Assembly (NCBI RefSeq): GCF_000383575.1
Contig: NZ_KB911579.1
Span: forward strand, 1,952,423-2,016,422
Direction: 5' to 3'
Length of the DNA stretch: 64,000 bases
Source of the DNA: Salinispora oceanensis
GTDB lineage: Bacteria > Actinomycetota > Actinomycetes > Mycobacteriales > Micromonosporaceae
A program made the translations under genes and the position numbers. The notes under the pieces were generated by a model. It had not been told where the DNA came from and searched no databases. It worked only from the letters and a program-made list of their open reading frames with translations. The first letter of the stretch is position 1. Each line of letters starts with the position of its first letter. Shown piece by piece: positions 15,223 through 23,557 of the stretch.

Positions 15223-16374
15223 TCAATCCCGCCGGTGCCGGCCAGCCGGTAGTTCCCACTGCCGTTGACCGCTCGGCAGCGCCCGACGGTCGGTCCCGGC
15301 ACGAACGGTAGCCGGGCGTCGGCGCAGGCCGAGCAGGGCGCCGATCTGCGCGCCGACGATACTCGACACGGCGAGGACCGCCGAGACGGCGAGCGGCCGA
15401 TTCACCCGGTTCGGATCGGCGGGACCGGCTGCACCCACGGCCACAATCGGCACCTCCGCCGCCGGATCCGGAGCGGTCTGGTCCGAGGCTGCCGTATCCG
15501 TCTGGGACGCGTCCGAAACCGCCGTCCCCGAAACAGCCGACTCCGCAGGTGACGGCGGTGTTGCCGGCTCGGCCGGCGCCGGCGCGGGTGGCTGGGGCGG
15601 GGTCGGTCGGGCGACCAGCCGTCCGGTGGCGTGGGGGCCGGGGCCACGGTCGTGGGCCTCGGCGGGCAGCCGCAGGAGCTGACCCGGGTGGATGCGGTCG
15701 GGGTCGGCCAGCCGGTTCAGCGCGGCGAGGCTCCGGTAGTCCTCGAACCCGTCCAGGTACCGCGCGGCGATCGATCCGAGGTAGTCCCCCCTTGCCACCC
15801 GATAGACCGGTGCCCGCTCGGGCGCGGCGGTCGAGGCAATGGATGCGGCGGTCGGCGCGGCGGTCGAGGCAGCGGATGCGGCAGTCGGTGCGGCTGCGGC
15901 CCTGGGTGCTGTTGGGCCTGCCGCCACTTGGGCTGTTGGGTCCGCTGCCACCGCCGCCGTGGATGCTGGCGGGCCTGCCGCCACCGCCGCCGCGCTGGCC
16001 GCCACGGGACTCGCCACCAAGATCAATGCGACTGAACCGACCAGTGCGGCGGCGGCCCGCTGTTGCCGGCCCATCCCCGGCAACCGGGGTGCGGGGCGAC
16101 GGACGGCGAGGGCTCCCAACTCGACCAGCACCGAGAGGGCGAACGTGGCCCAGCCCACCCAGCCCGCCACCGCCAGCACCCGGATGAAGAGCTGGCCGTC
16201 GTCGCGGCTGGTCAATACCGTGCCGATCTCACCGAGGGTCGGCACCTGCGCCGGCAGAGGGTTACCGGCGAACGCGAGCAGCGCCACCGGGGCGCCGACC
16301 AGCAGCACACCGAGCAGGGCGAGGGCACCGAACCCGGTGAGCACCCGGCCAAGGAGACGAGCCGATGTGGACAT
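15223..16374 (-). CDS. LysM-domain membrane protein of the Tad locus
   Basis: A 383-residue membrane protein. Hydrophobic segments lie near residues 12-36, 63-90, 106-130 and 322-345. A long Ala/Thr/Pro linker leads to a LysM-like motif at about 192-240 (YRVARGDYLGSIAARYLDG, LNRLADPDRIHPGQLLRLP), expected to bind peptidoglycan. A Pro/Ala-rich region follows and then the last membrane segment. It is last gene of the Tad operon, 14 bases after the TadG-like gene. LysM proteins commonly sit in actinobacterial Tad loci, where a wall-anchoring role is an inference. Confidence 0.75.
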   Translation of the reverse strand: MSTSARLLGRVLTGFGALALLGVLLVGAPVALLAFAGNPLPAQVPTLGEIGTVLTSRDDGQLFIRVLAVAGWVGWATFALSVLVELGALAVRRPAPRLPGMGRQQRAAAALVGSVALILVASPVAASAAAVAAGPPASTAAVAADPTAQVAAGPTAPRAAAAPTAASAASTAAPTAASIASTAAPERAPVYRVARGDYLGSIAARYLDGFEDYRSLAALNRLADPDRIHPGQLLRLPAEAHDRGPGPHATGRLVARPTPPQPPAPAPAEPATPPSPAESAVSGTAVSDASQTDTAASDQTAPDPAAEVPIVAVGAAGPADPNRVNRPLAVSAVLAVSSIVGAQIGALLGLRRRPATVRAGTDRRALPSGQRQWELPAGRHRRD

Positions 16375-16388
16375 GGCGGCCTTCCTTC

Positions 16389-16850
16389 CTACAGTCCACC
16401 GGTCAGCGCCCGAGCGGTCGCCTCCCCGGTGACGTTGACGGTGTCGTTGAAGCCGACGAGGCCGAGCAGCGACCTCTCGTAGGTGACGGTGACCCGCACC
16501 CGAACCACGGTCTCCCCATCAACCACCGGGAAGCTGACGGTGTGGGCGCTGGCACCGGCGGCGGCGAGATACTCGGCCACCGCCCGCCGCGCCTGCGGCT
16601 CGTCGATCCGCTTTGGCCCTCCCTCGATCGCGGTGGCCAGGTCGATCGACTGTCCCCCGGCGCGGGCGGCTTCGCTGGCGAGGTTGTCAGCTCGCTGCAG
16701 CGCGCGTAGCTGCCCAGCCCCGTCGAAGGCGAGCGCCACAACGGTGAGAATGCCCAGGGCGGCGATGGCCAGGAAGACACTGACCCGGCCCGAATCGTCC
16801 CGGCCCGAGGCGGTGCGGCGCATCGGTACGGCGGTCATTGGGGACACCAC
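16389..16850 (-). CDS. TadG-like pilus assembly protein
   Basis: About 149-153 residues with one N-terminal membrane segment (SGRVSVFLAIAALGILTVVALAFDG) followed by RADNLASEAARAGGQSID, the layout of the short TadE/TadG-type pseudopilins of actinobacterial Tad loci. GTG 16850 or ATG 16838 may be the start; neither has a good ribosome site. That is unusual here and fits the idea that its native upstream region was displaced by the MOSC gene. Confidence 0.75.
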   Translation of the reverse strand: MVSPMTAVPMRRTASGRDDSGRVSVFLAIAALGILTVVALAFDGAGQLRALQRADNLASEAARAGGQSIDLATAIEGGPKRIDEPQARRAVAEYLAAAGASAHTVSFPVVDGETVVRVRVTVTYERSLLGLVGFNDTVNVTGEATARALTGGL

Positions 16851-16862
16851 CGGTACGGCGTC
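16848..16862. repeat. 15-bp direct repeat, left of MOSC gene
   Basis: CACCGGTACGGCGTC, identical to 17608-17622. The two copies bracket the MOSC gene with a period of 760 bp. A shorter CGGTACGGCG also occurs at 16824-16833, so the word is locally common and the repeat is not proof of insertion. Confidence 0.6.
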
Positions 16863-16880
16863 CCCGCTAACGTGCCTTCG

Positions 16881-17597
16881 ATGAAGGTGGCTGAGATCCG
16901 TAGATACCCGATCAAGTCACTGCTCGGCGAGCGGCTCGACGACGTCGAGTTCGAGCAGCGAGGACTCGTCGGCGACCGGCTCTGGGCGGTCCGCGACGTT
17001 GACGGCAAGATCGGCAGCGGCAAGAACACCCGCCGGTTCCGGCGCATGCCCGGCCTGCTCCACCTTCGTGGGCGCTTCGGCGAGCGCGTTCCCACTGTGG
17101 AGTTACCGAACGGAGAAGTGTTCGCCGCCGATGACCCGGCCGGACACGCCGCGGTCAGCCACACCATCGGCAGGAACGTCACCATTGCCCGCGAGGCGGG
17201 GGTCCAGCACCACGACGAGGGACCCGTCAGCCTGATCACCACGGCTGGGCTGCGCCAACTCGCCGGGATAATCGGAGAACCCGTTGACCCGGTACGGTTC
17301 CGCGCCAACCTCGTCATCGACCTACCCGGCACCGGCTTCCCTGACGACAGCTGGCTCGGCCACGACCTGCAGGTCGGGCCGACCGTCATCCTGCGGCCAC
17401 AGGAGTTACAGACCCGCTGCATCATGATCGACATGGCGCAGGGTGACCTACCCGAGGATCGCCGGCTCCTCAAGGCCCTCGCCGAGCGGCCGGACCTGAC
17501 CTTCGGCGTCTGGGGGACCGTCGTCCGCCCCGGCCGCCTCGCCGTGGGTGACACCGTGACCGTGACGTCCCGCACGCTCGTCACCGCCCACTCGTAG
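16881..17597 (+). CDS. MOSC-domain protein inserted in Tad operon
   Basis: A 238-residue protein with N-terminal MOSC beta-barrel features (VAEIRRYPIKSLLGERLDDVEFEQRGLVGDRLWAV) and the MOSC core around PVDPVRFRANLVIDLPGTGFPDDSWLG and LQTRCIMIDMAQ. The Cys in TRCIMID matches the sulfur-carrying Cys of MOSC proteins, which move sulfur or bind molybdenum cofactor. ATG 16881 fits the domain start. It is transcribed against the flanking Tad genes and converges on the second TadE gene with a 17-base overlap. No molybdenum genes are near, so it looks like a passenger. Confidence 0.88.
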   Translation: MKVAEIRRYPIKSLLGERLDDVEFEQRGLVGDRLWAVRDVDGKIGSGKNTRRFRRMPGLLHLRGRFGERVPTVELPNGEVFAADDPAGHAAVSHTIGRNVTIAREAGVQHHDEGPVSLITTAGLRQLAGIIGEPVDPVRFRANLVIDLPGTGFPDDSWLGHDLQVGPTVILRPQELQTRCIMIDMAQGDLPEDRRLLKALAERPDLTFGVWGTVVRPGRLAVGDTVTVTSRTLVTAHS

Positions 17598-18171
17598 CCG
17601 GGTTCGACACCGGTACGGCGTCGACACTCGTGGACCCGAGCGCTCTGCTCCGGTAACGGTCCAGCGGCGAGGTGAAGCTGGCGGACACCCGGCGGCTGTT
17701 CGGCACCCCCGGAATGGTCTCCAGCCGCAGGTCGGACAGGTCGACGGTGCAGGAGAGGCGAACCGTCACCGCGGCCTGCTGGCCGATCGGGCTCCGGAAC
17801 GCGGCGGCGAAGCTGGTCGCCTGCCCGTTGACGGTGCCACTGAGGTCGACCGTCGGCGTACTCGTGCAGTTCAGACCGCGCCAGTCGAGCTGTCGGACGG
17901 CCGCCTCCCGGGCCTGCTCGGCGGCGGTGCCCGCGTCGCGGGAGATGGAGGCGGCACGGGCGGCGTCGTGCGCCGCCGCCTCGACGGCCTCGGCCGCGAC
18001 CGCGGTCCGCCCGGCGACCCCGGCGAGGACCATCAGCCCGATGAAGGCCGGCGCGAGGATCGCCGCCTCGACGGAGACCGACCCGCGGTCGCGCTGCCGG
18101 TCGCCGCGTCGGCCACGGTCGCGTTGCGGGTCGCGGCGTCGGCCACGGTCGCGGATCACGGCTCCGTCCAC
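17581..18171 (-). CDS. TadE-like pseudopilin, second
   Basis: A 196-residue TadE-like protein. It starts with a basic repeated region (RDRGRRRDPQRDRGRRGDRQRDRG), then the TadE pattern GSVSVEAAILAPAFIGLMVLAG with Glu at the +5-like position of the pilin motif, then a secreted domain with two Cys (GLNCTS, VRLSCTV). It overlaps the preceding TadE gene by 16 bases. Its last 10 or so codons lie at or beyond the repeat bordering the MOSC gene, so the native C-terminus may have been replaced. Confidence 0.8.
   Translation of the reverse strand: MDGAVIRDRGRRRDPQRDRGRRGDRQRDRGSVSVEAAILAPAFIGLMVLAGVAGRTAVAAEAVEAAAHDAARAASISRDAGTAAEQAREAAVRQLDWRGLNCTSTPTVDLSGTVNGQATSFAAAFRSPIGQQAAVTVRLSCTVDLSDLRLETIPGVPNSRRVSASFTSPLDRYRSRALGSTSVDAVPVSNPATSGR
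17608..17622. repeat. 15-bp direct repeat, right of MOSC gene
   Basis: The second copy of CACCGGTACGGCGTC (see 16848-16862). It lies inside the C-terminal codons of the TadE-like gene, encoding VDAVPV on the minus strand. Confidence 0.6.
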
Positions 18172-18575
18172 CGTTCCACCGTCCCGTGTGCGCTCTCGCT
18201 GATCGGGAAGTCGACGCCGGGTACGACGGAGAGCGAACGGCCACGGACGGTGCAGGTCACGTCGGCCGCGTCGGTCTGGCAGCTCGGCCCCGGGGAGTCC
18301 CAGTCGACCAGCCAGCCGCCGGCTGCGGCGAGGAAGCGTCGCGCCCGGTCCGCGCCCGCGTCCGGCGGGGCGTTGAGCACCCGCTGTGCGTTGACCCCGC
18401 TCTGCGCCGCGTGCATCGCCGTGGATCGGGCGATGAAGACGGCGGCCACCTGAATCGCTCCGAAGAGCAGCACGAAGATCACCGGCATCACCACCGCCAG
18501 CTCCACCGGGTTGGCGCCCCGGTCCGTGCCGCCGAGCCGTCGGCGCAGGGCGAGGCAGGACCGTCGCACACGCAT
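18156..18575 (-). CDS. TadE-like pseudopilin, first
   Basis: A 139-residue protein with the TadE signature near residues 20-47 (GANPVELAVVMPVIFVLLFG), one membrane segment and a short exported domain with a Cys pair (GPSCQT, VTCTV). TadE proteins are minor pseudopilins processed by the prepilin peptidase and needed for Flp pilus assembly. It lies 4 bases from the small membrane protein gene upstream and overlaps the next TadE gene. Confidence 0.85.
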   Translation of the reverse strand: MRVRRSCLALRRRLGGTDRGANPVELAVVMPVIFVLLFGAIQVAAVFIARSTAMHAAQSGVNAQRVLNAPPDAGADRARRFLAAAGGWLVDWDSPGPSCQTDAADVTCTVRGRSLSVVPGVDFPISESAHGTVERWTEP

Positions 18576-18579
18576 CGGA

Positions 18580-18774
18580 TCAGGGCGCGGTCGGAATGGC
18601 GTTCATCCAGCCCTCCGCCCGGGTGGCGACGAGCGTCGTGACGGTGATCGCGGCGGCCACCAGACCAAAGATGATCACGGCGGTGGGGACGGGGCTGTCC
18701 CCCCGCTCGCGGTCGGAGCGCAGCTCGGCCAGGCGCGCGGCCAGCGCGACCTGTAGGTGAACGAAGAGGGACAT
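18580..18774 (-). CDS. small single-span membrane protein, possible Flp pilin
   Basis: A 64-residue protein with charged N-terminus (ARLAELRSDRERGDSPVP) and one hydrophobic segment (TAVIIFGLVAAAITVTTLVA). Size, position between tadC and tadE, and single helix suit a Flp-type pilin. The usual Glu at +5 after the cleavage site is not obvious, so this role is only likely. The upstream AAGGAG-type site supports translation. Confidence 0.65.
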   Translation of the reverse strand: MSLFVHLQVALAARLAELRSDRERGDSPVPTAVIIFGLVAAAITVTTLVATRAEGWMNAIPTAP

Positions 18775-18798
18775 GGCGGGCTCCTTGTCGGACGGGCG

Positions 18799-19668
18799 TC
18801 AGAGACGGGCGAGGAACGGGTAGGTGGCGAAACCAAGCAGTACGAAGACGAGCAGGGCACCCGGGATGTCCAGTCGGCCGGTCACCCCCTCCGCCCGCGC
18901 CAGGTTGTCGGTGCGGATCTGGTCGCGCAGCGAGTCGGCCCGGCTGCGCAGGGTCTCGTGCACCTGCGCGCCCTCGCTACCTGAGGAGCGCATGATCGCG
19001 CCCACGTCGCCGAGCTCGGGAATGCCGATCCGGTCGGCGAGCTCCCGCAGCTCGTCCCAGGGCGAGTGCATCTGGAGCTGGGCGAGGCGCAGCGACTCCC
19101 GGATCCGGTCGAAGACCCAGCCGTCGCAGACCTCCGCCGCCCGCTCCAGCGACTGCACCGGCCCGTGCGCGGCGGAGAGCTGCAACGCCACCAGATCCAG
19201 GTAGGTGCAGACGGCGGCGCGGAACTCGCCGCGGGCCGCCTCCGCCTTGGTCAGCACCGCGCGGTGCGCGAGCCACGCGCAGATCAGCGCCAGGCCGATG
19301 CTGCCCAGCACCGGTACGGCTACCGGCAGCGCGACGCCCATGGCGGCGAAGGTGAAGCTGAGCAGGGTCGGCGAGGCGAGCCCGATCAACGCGGAGAGCA
19401 GCAACGACAGGGCGTACTGCTCGGGGGTACGGCCGAGCAGGGCGAGCTGTTGGTGCGGCGGACGCAGCCACCGGGCGATCCCGGTCAGCCACTCCAGCCG
19501 CTGGCCGGCGGGCCCGGCCGGGTGGGACGCCCCCGGCGGCTGGTGCAGCCGCCGCAGCGCGGGACCGAGCGCCGGGGTCGCCGGAAGGAGCTCCTGGACC
19601 ACCAGGAAAACCCCGAGCCCGACCAGCGCCCCGGCGGTCACCGCGATGGTCAACAACCAGTTCGTCAC
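18799..19668 (-). CDS. tadC: TadC, type II secretion F-domain protein
   Basis: A 289-residue inner-membrane platform protein. It has an N-terminal membrane segment, a pair near residues 95-140, the GspF-type cytoplasmic helices (FRAAVCTYLDLVALQLSAAHGPVQSLERAAEVC; LAQLQMHSPWDELRELADRIGIPELGDVGAIM) and a C-terminal span. TadB and TadC together form the membrane base on which the TadA ATPase drives pilus assembly. It overlaps tadB by 4 bases. Confidence 0.88.
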   Translation of the reverse strand: MTNWLLTIAVTAGALVGLGVFLVVQELLPATPALGPALRRLHQPPGASHPAGPAGQRLEWLTGIARWLRPPHQQLALLGRTPEQYALSLLLSALIGLASPTLLSFTFAAMGVALPVAVPVLGSIGLALICAWLAHRAVLTKAEAARGEFRAAVCTYLDLVALQLSAAHGPVQSLERAAEVCDGWVFDRIRESLRLAQLQMHSPWDELRELADRIGIPELGDVGAIMRSSGSEGAQVHETLRSRADSLRDQIRTDNLARAEGVTGRLDIPGALLVFVLLGFATYPFLARL

Positions 19669-20567
19669 GTCAGCACCTCCTGCGGCTCGGGCGCCGACAG
19701 GAAGCGGGCCGGCCGCTGCGGCTGACTCATCGCCCGGACCCAGGCCAGCAGGACGATGAAGGACACCCCGAGCACCGCCATCACGAACTGCCCCGTCGGG
19801 GTGCCGTACGGGCGGATGTAGTCGGTGTTCAACAGCCCGTACGCGAGCACCGCCAGGGTCATACCGGTGAGGAAGCGGACCGCGAACCGGGGCTGGGTAC
19901 GTTTGGCCTCGATCTCCCGTCGGGTGGCGACCTCGGCGCTGGCGGCTGCGGCGATCGAGCCGAGTACGTCGCCGAGGCGCTCCCCCCGATCGGTCAGGTG
20001 CAGAATCAGCGCCGCCACCACCTGGTCGCAGACCGGATCGGCGATCTCGTCAGCGAAGGCCAGCAGGGCGGGCCGGGCCAGCCAGCCAGCCTGGAGGCGG
20101 GCGGCGAGCAGCCGTACCTCCTCCTGGATCTCCTCCGGTGCGGTGGCGACGGTGCCGGTGATCGCGGCCTGCAGGCCCTGCCCAGTGGCCGAGATGTCCT
20201 TAAGTCGTCGGGTCCACTCACCGACCGCCTCGATCCGGGCGATGGCCCGTTGCTCGGCCCGGCCCACCGAGAAGAGCCAGGGCGTGCCGGGAACCGCGAC
20301 GGCGACCAGCAGGCCGACCACCGGAAGCCCGGTCAGCAGGAAGCCCAGCGCGCCGGCGAACACCGCGCCGACGAGGAGCAGCTGGTGGAAGCGGCGCTCC
20401 CGCGCCGTGGTGCCGAGGCCAAGCCGGCTGAGCCCGCGCCGGGCTCCGGGGCCCGGGCCGGGTGGACGGCGGGTGCCGACGATCGCGACGACGGCCAGCA
20501 GCAGCCCGGCCACGCAGGCGGCACCGGAGAGCACCGCGATGAGTTCGATGTCGACGGCGGCGTTCAT
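19665..20567 (-). CDS. tadB: TadB, type II secretion F-domain protein
   Basis: A 300-residue membrane platform protein partnering TadC. It has N-terminal spans (residues 8-28, 60-95), F-domain helices (WTRRLKDISATGQGLQAAITG; ADPVCDQVVAALILHLTDRGERLGDVLGSIA) and two C-terminal spans. ATG 20567 overlaps the tadA stop (ATGA). A longer reading upstream in frame is out-of-frame tadA sequence and was discarded. Confidence 0.88.
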   Translation of the reverse strand: MNAAVDIELIAVLSGAACVAGLLLAVVAIVGTRRPPGPGPGARRGLSRLGLGTTARERRFHQLLLVGAVFAGALGFLLTGLPVVGLLVAVAVPGTPWLFSVGRAEQRAIARIEAVGEWTRRLKDISATGQGLQAAITGTVATAPEEIQEEVRLLAARLQAGWLARPALLAFADEIADPVCDQVVAALILHLTDRGERLGDVLGSIAAAASAEVATRREIEAKRTQPRFAVRFLTGMTLAVLAYGLLNTDYIRPYGTPTGQFVMAVLGVSFIVLLAWVRAMSQPQRPARFLSAPEPQEVLT

Positions 20568-22078
20568 CGTTGGGCCAGCCGCGTCTGCCGGGGGCGCCGC
20601 CACGCGCCGCTGCCCGCCTCGACCCACCGGCTGAGCAGTCGGGTGTCGTAGCCGACCCGCAGGAGCTGCGCGCGGATCCGCTCCGGTAGGTGCCGGGGCA
20701 CCGCCCGCCCGTCCGGGCCGGGCCCGAAGACCGTGGTGGTGGTGATCCGGTCGCTGTCGCCGACGCCGATCACCTCCTCGATGTGGGAGACGAAGCGGTG
20801 CTTGCGACCGCCGATCGCGGTCTCGTCCTCGATGGTGACGTAGACGATCAGGTCGAGGGCGTTGCCGGCCATCCGGCGGGCCTGCTCCACGGTCATCTCC
20901 CGGCCGTGCGCCAGGGCCAGCTCGATGATCCGGTCGCCGACGCCGGCCGGGGTGCGGGCGTGGATCGTGCACATCGAGCCGCGGCTGGTGGTCATCGCCT
21001 GGAGCATCGGCACGATCTCCCGGGAGCGAACCTCGCCGACGATGATCCGCAGGACGCCCATCCGCAGCGACACCGGGATGAGGTCGGCGATGCTGACCTC
21101 ACCGGCCGGGCGGCCGTCCGGCCCGCGTTCGCCGTGCCCCTCGCGGGCTTCGAAGCTCATCACCGCCCGGTGCCGGTCGCCGCGGCGGGCCGGTAGCAGC
21201 TCCCGGCTCTCCTCCAGCAGCACGTACGGCTCATCGGCCGGGATCTCGTTCATCAGGGCCCGGATGACAGTTGTCTTACCCGCCCCGGCCAGGCCGGCGA
21301 CCATGATGTTCAGGCCGGCGCGCAGGGCGGCGCGAAGGAAGTCGCGCAGCAGCGGGTCGAGCATCTCGTCCAGGTCGTTCCGGCCGCCGGCGAGGTCGTC
21401 CAGCCCCACGTCGAGCGTGTTGTGCTTGCGGATCACCGCGTAGGGGCGGTGGCTGACCAGGAACACCGCGGCGAGCCGGCTGCCGTCGGGCAGTTGCAGG
21501 TCGAGGGTGGGCTTGGAGGTGGAGAGCGAGCGTTCGGTGGCGCCCGCCCGCCGGGCCGCCGCCTGCAGGATCTCCACCAACTCCTCGTCGCTGTCGGCGA
21601 TCGGCTCGATCCAGTCGACTCCGCCGCCGCGCCGGGTGACGCGCACCTGGTCGCAGCCGAGAATGTGCACCTCTTCGATGCTCTCGTCCACCAGCAGGGT
21701 CTGGAGCCGGCCGAGCCCGGCCAGCTCGGCGGTCACCTGGTCGAGCAGGATCCGTTCCTCGTCGGCGGTGAGCGGGGTGCCGGCCCGACGGACCGCGTCG
21801 GCGTACGCGGAGACGACCGCGACCGCCAGCCGGGCGCGCTCGGTGTCCTCGGCGTCGGGGTCGAACTCCCGGCCGCGCTGCCAGTGGGTGAGCCGTTCGC
21901 TGAGCTCTCGGCGCAGCTCCCGGACGACCTGGAAGTCGACCCGGGGGCGGGGCGGTGGCTCCGGCCGGGCAGCGGTGGACCCCGGCTGCCGGCCGTTCGG
22001 CGGGGCCAGCGGGGGCGCGGTCGAGGTGGCGGTCGGGGGGTGCCGCCGGGGGTCGGCGGAGACGGGTTCAAATCGCAT
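20564..22078 (-). CDS. tadA: TadA/CpaF pilus assembly ATPase
   Basis: A 504-residue secretion ATPase. A Pro-rich N-terminus is followed by the N-domain (about 60-190) and the ATPase core: Walker A GLAGAGKTTVIRAL, Asp/Glu box VLLEESRELLPA, a Walker B-like IVGEVRSREI, and the His box SRGSMCTIHART. It is a cytoplasmic hexameric motor energising Flp pilin assembly. The start overlaps cpaE by 11 bases. Confidence 0.93.
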   Translation of the reverse strand: MRFEPVSADPRRHPPTATSTAPPLAPPNGRQPGSTAARPEPPPRPRVDFQVVRELRRELSERLTHWQRGREFDPDAEDTERARLAVAVVSAYADAVRRAGTPLTADEERILLDQVTAELAGLGRLQTLLVDESIEEVHILGCDQVRVTRRGGGVDWIEPIADSDEELVEILQAAARRAGATERSLSTSKPTLDLQLPDGSRLAAVFLVSHRPYAVIRKHNTLDVGLDDLAGGRNDLDEMLDPLLRDFLRAALRAGLNIMVAGLAGAGKTTVIRALMNEIPADEPYVLLEESRELLPARRGDRHRAVMSFEAREGHGERGPDGRPAGEVSIADLIPVSLRMGVLRIIVGEVRSREIVPMLQAMTTSRGSMCTIHARTPAGVGDRIIELALAHGREMTVEQARRMAGNALDLIVYVTIEDETAIGGRKHRFVSHIEEVIGVGDSDRITTTTVFGPGPDGRAVPRHLPERIRAQLLRVGYDTRLLSRWVEAGSGAWRRPRQTRLAQR

Positions 22079-22895
22079 TCGACGCCTCCTGCGTCACCGC
22101 GCCGGCGCCTTCGTGGCCCGCCGCCGGCCAGGCCAGGCGGGCCCGCCGCCGGTCCAGCAGCGTCCCGATCGGCACCTCCAGCTCGCTGGCGGCGCGCAGC
22201 AGTGGCCGGCCGACCCGCACGGTCCCACCGAGGGTCAACACCTCGGCGGTACGCGGGTCGTGCGGCAGCCGCGCGACGACCGGCACCTGCAACGCCTTGC
22301 TGATCTCGCCGCGCCCGTGCCCGTCACCGACCAGCAGCAGCCGCAGCGTGCCCGGGGCGACCCGGTGCTCGGTGAAGTCCCGCTGGATCGTCCGGACCAG
22401 CGCGCGGGTGGCCGAGACCTCGGGCAGCCGCGCCCGGGTGACCACCAGCACCACCGAGGCGGCGCGCAGGAGCGGCCAGGGCGGGCCGGGTACGTGCAGG
22501 CGGCCACAGTCGACGAGGACGTCGTACGGGGGGTCGCCGCGGTCGAGTTCGGTGAAGAAGTCGGCGAACCGTTGCCAGAGCGGGGTGACGCTGCCGGCCT
22601 GGGCGGGGTCGACCACGCCGGGCAGCAGCAGCCGTTCCCGTCTCGGCGCGTCCAGGTCGACCAGCTGCGACCAGAACGTCGCCTCCAGGTTGCCGTCCCG
22701 CAGCTCCCCGACGGCCAGCTCACCGATGCCCCGGGGCCCGTCGAGCGTGCCGCCGAGGTAGCCGGCGAGCAGGGATCCGCCCGCCGGGTCGCACTCGGCG
22801 AGCACCAGCCGCCGGTGCCAGGTCAGGGCGCAGGCCAGCGCCGAGGTGGTGACCCCCGGCGAGCCCTTCGCGGCGACCAGCGCGATGATCGCCAT
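22068..22895 (-). CDS. CpaE/TadZ-like ParA-type ATPase
   Basis: A 275-residue MinD/ParA-fold protein. It begins with a deviant Walker A (AAKGSPGVTTSALACALTW), in which the second Lys/Gly pattern is altered (SPGVTT instead of GKGGxGKT), as is common in CpaE-like proteins of actinobacteria. CDPAGGSL follows, then a DVLVDCGRL strand. CpaE/TadZ proteins place the Tad machine in the cell; ATP hydrolysis is uncertain here. It lies directly upstream of tadA. Confidence 0.8.
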   Translation of the reverse strand: MAIIALVAAKGSPGVTTSALACALTWHRRLVLAECDPAGGSLLAGYLGGTLDGPRGIGELAVGELRDGNLEATFWSQLVDLDAPRRERLLLPGVVDPAQAGSVTPLWQRFADFFTELDRGDPPYDVLVDCGRLHVPGPPWPLLRAASVVLVVTRARLPEVSATRALVRTIQRDFTEHRVAPGTLRLLLVGDGHGRGEISKALQVPVVARLPHDPRTAEVLTLGGTVRVGRPLLRAASELEVPIGTLLDRRRARLAWPAAGHEGAGAVTQEASNAI

Positions 22896-22897
22896 GC

Positions 22898-23557
22898 TCA
22901 GGCCGCCTCGGTGAGCACGATGGCGATCCGGTCCTGGGCCACCAGCGCCGCCACCGCCGGCACGTCCCGTACGGCGAGCGCCAGGTAGACCACCATCTCG
23001 TCGTCGTTTCCGACGATGTTGGCATCGATCACGGTGGCCTCGAACCGGGTCGCCGTGGTGACTGACCGGTCGTCGTTGCCGGCCGGGGTGCTGACCAGGG
23101 ACACCTTGTCCCCGGGGTGCAGTTGCCGGGCCGGCGCCTGGGCCAGGTCCAGGCCCACCGAGAGCTGCTGCTGGCCGGCGGCGAGCAGCGGTTTGTCGGT
23201 GAGCTGTTCCATGGTGAGCAGCGTTCCGGGGACGAGCGACACCTTCGCCCGCTTCCCGACCACCTCGCCCTGCTGCCCGGCCGGCACCGGGGAGAGCCCC
23301 GCCCCACCGGCGACCTGCACGGTCACCAGGTCGTCGGCGCTGACCAGGCGGCCAACCTCGACCGGTCGGGCCACCGCCAGGTAGCTGCCGGTGGCGCGGA
23401 CCGCGTTGACGGCGAAGGCCGAACCGAGTCCGCCGAGGGCGATCAGGAGGACGGCGAGGCCGAGCAGGCCGGGGCGCATCCGGCGCTGCCGGAGCACCTT
23501 GGGCGGGGTGATCGGGGCGTCGGCTGTCGCCGCTGCGTTGCTGGTCGCGAGGCTCAC
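22898..23557 (-). CDS. CpaB/RcpC-like SAF-domain protein
   Basis: A 219-residue protein with one N-terminal membrane segment (LLGLAVLLIALGGLGSAFAV) and a SAF domain (VGRLVSADDLVTVQV, GKRAKVSLVPGTLLTMEQL), then a beta-rich region with HPGDKVSLV. CpaB/RcpC is thought to bind peptidoglycan and help the pilus pass the wall. It ends 2 bases before cpaE and overlaps the upstream gene by 4. Confidence 0.85.
   Translation of the reverse strand: MSLATSNAAATADAPITPPKVLRQRRMRPGLLGLAVLLIALGGLGSAFAVNAVRATGSYLAVARPVEVGRLVSADDLVTVQVAGGAGLSPVPAGQQGEVVGKRAKVSLVPGTLLTMEQLTDKPLLAAGQQQLSVGLDLAQAPARQLHPGDKVSLVSTPAGNDDRSVTTATRFEATVIDANIVGNDDEMVVYLALAVRDVPAVAALVAQDRIAIVLTEAA

Noticed and set aside
16841..16865. 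15-bp repeat as definite target-site duplication
   Set aside because: The core CGGTACGGCG also occurs at 16824, so chance or codon-driven similarity cannot be dismissed; kept only as a tentative finding.
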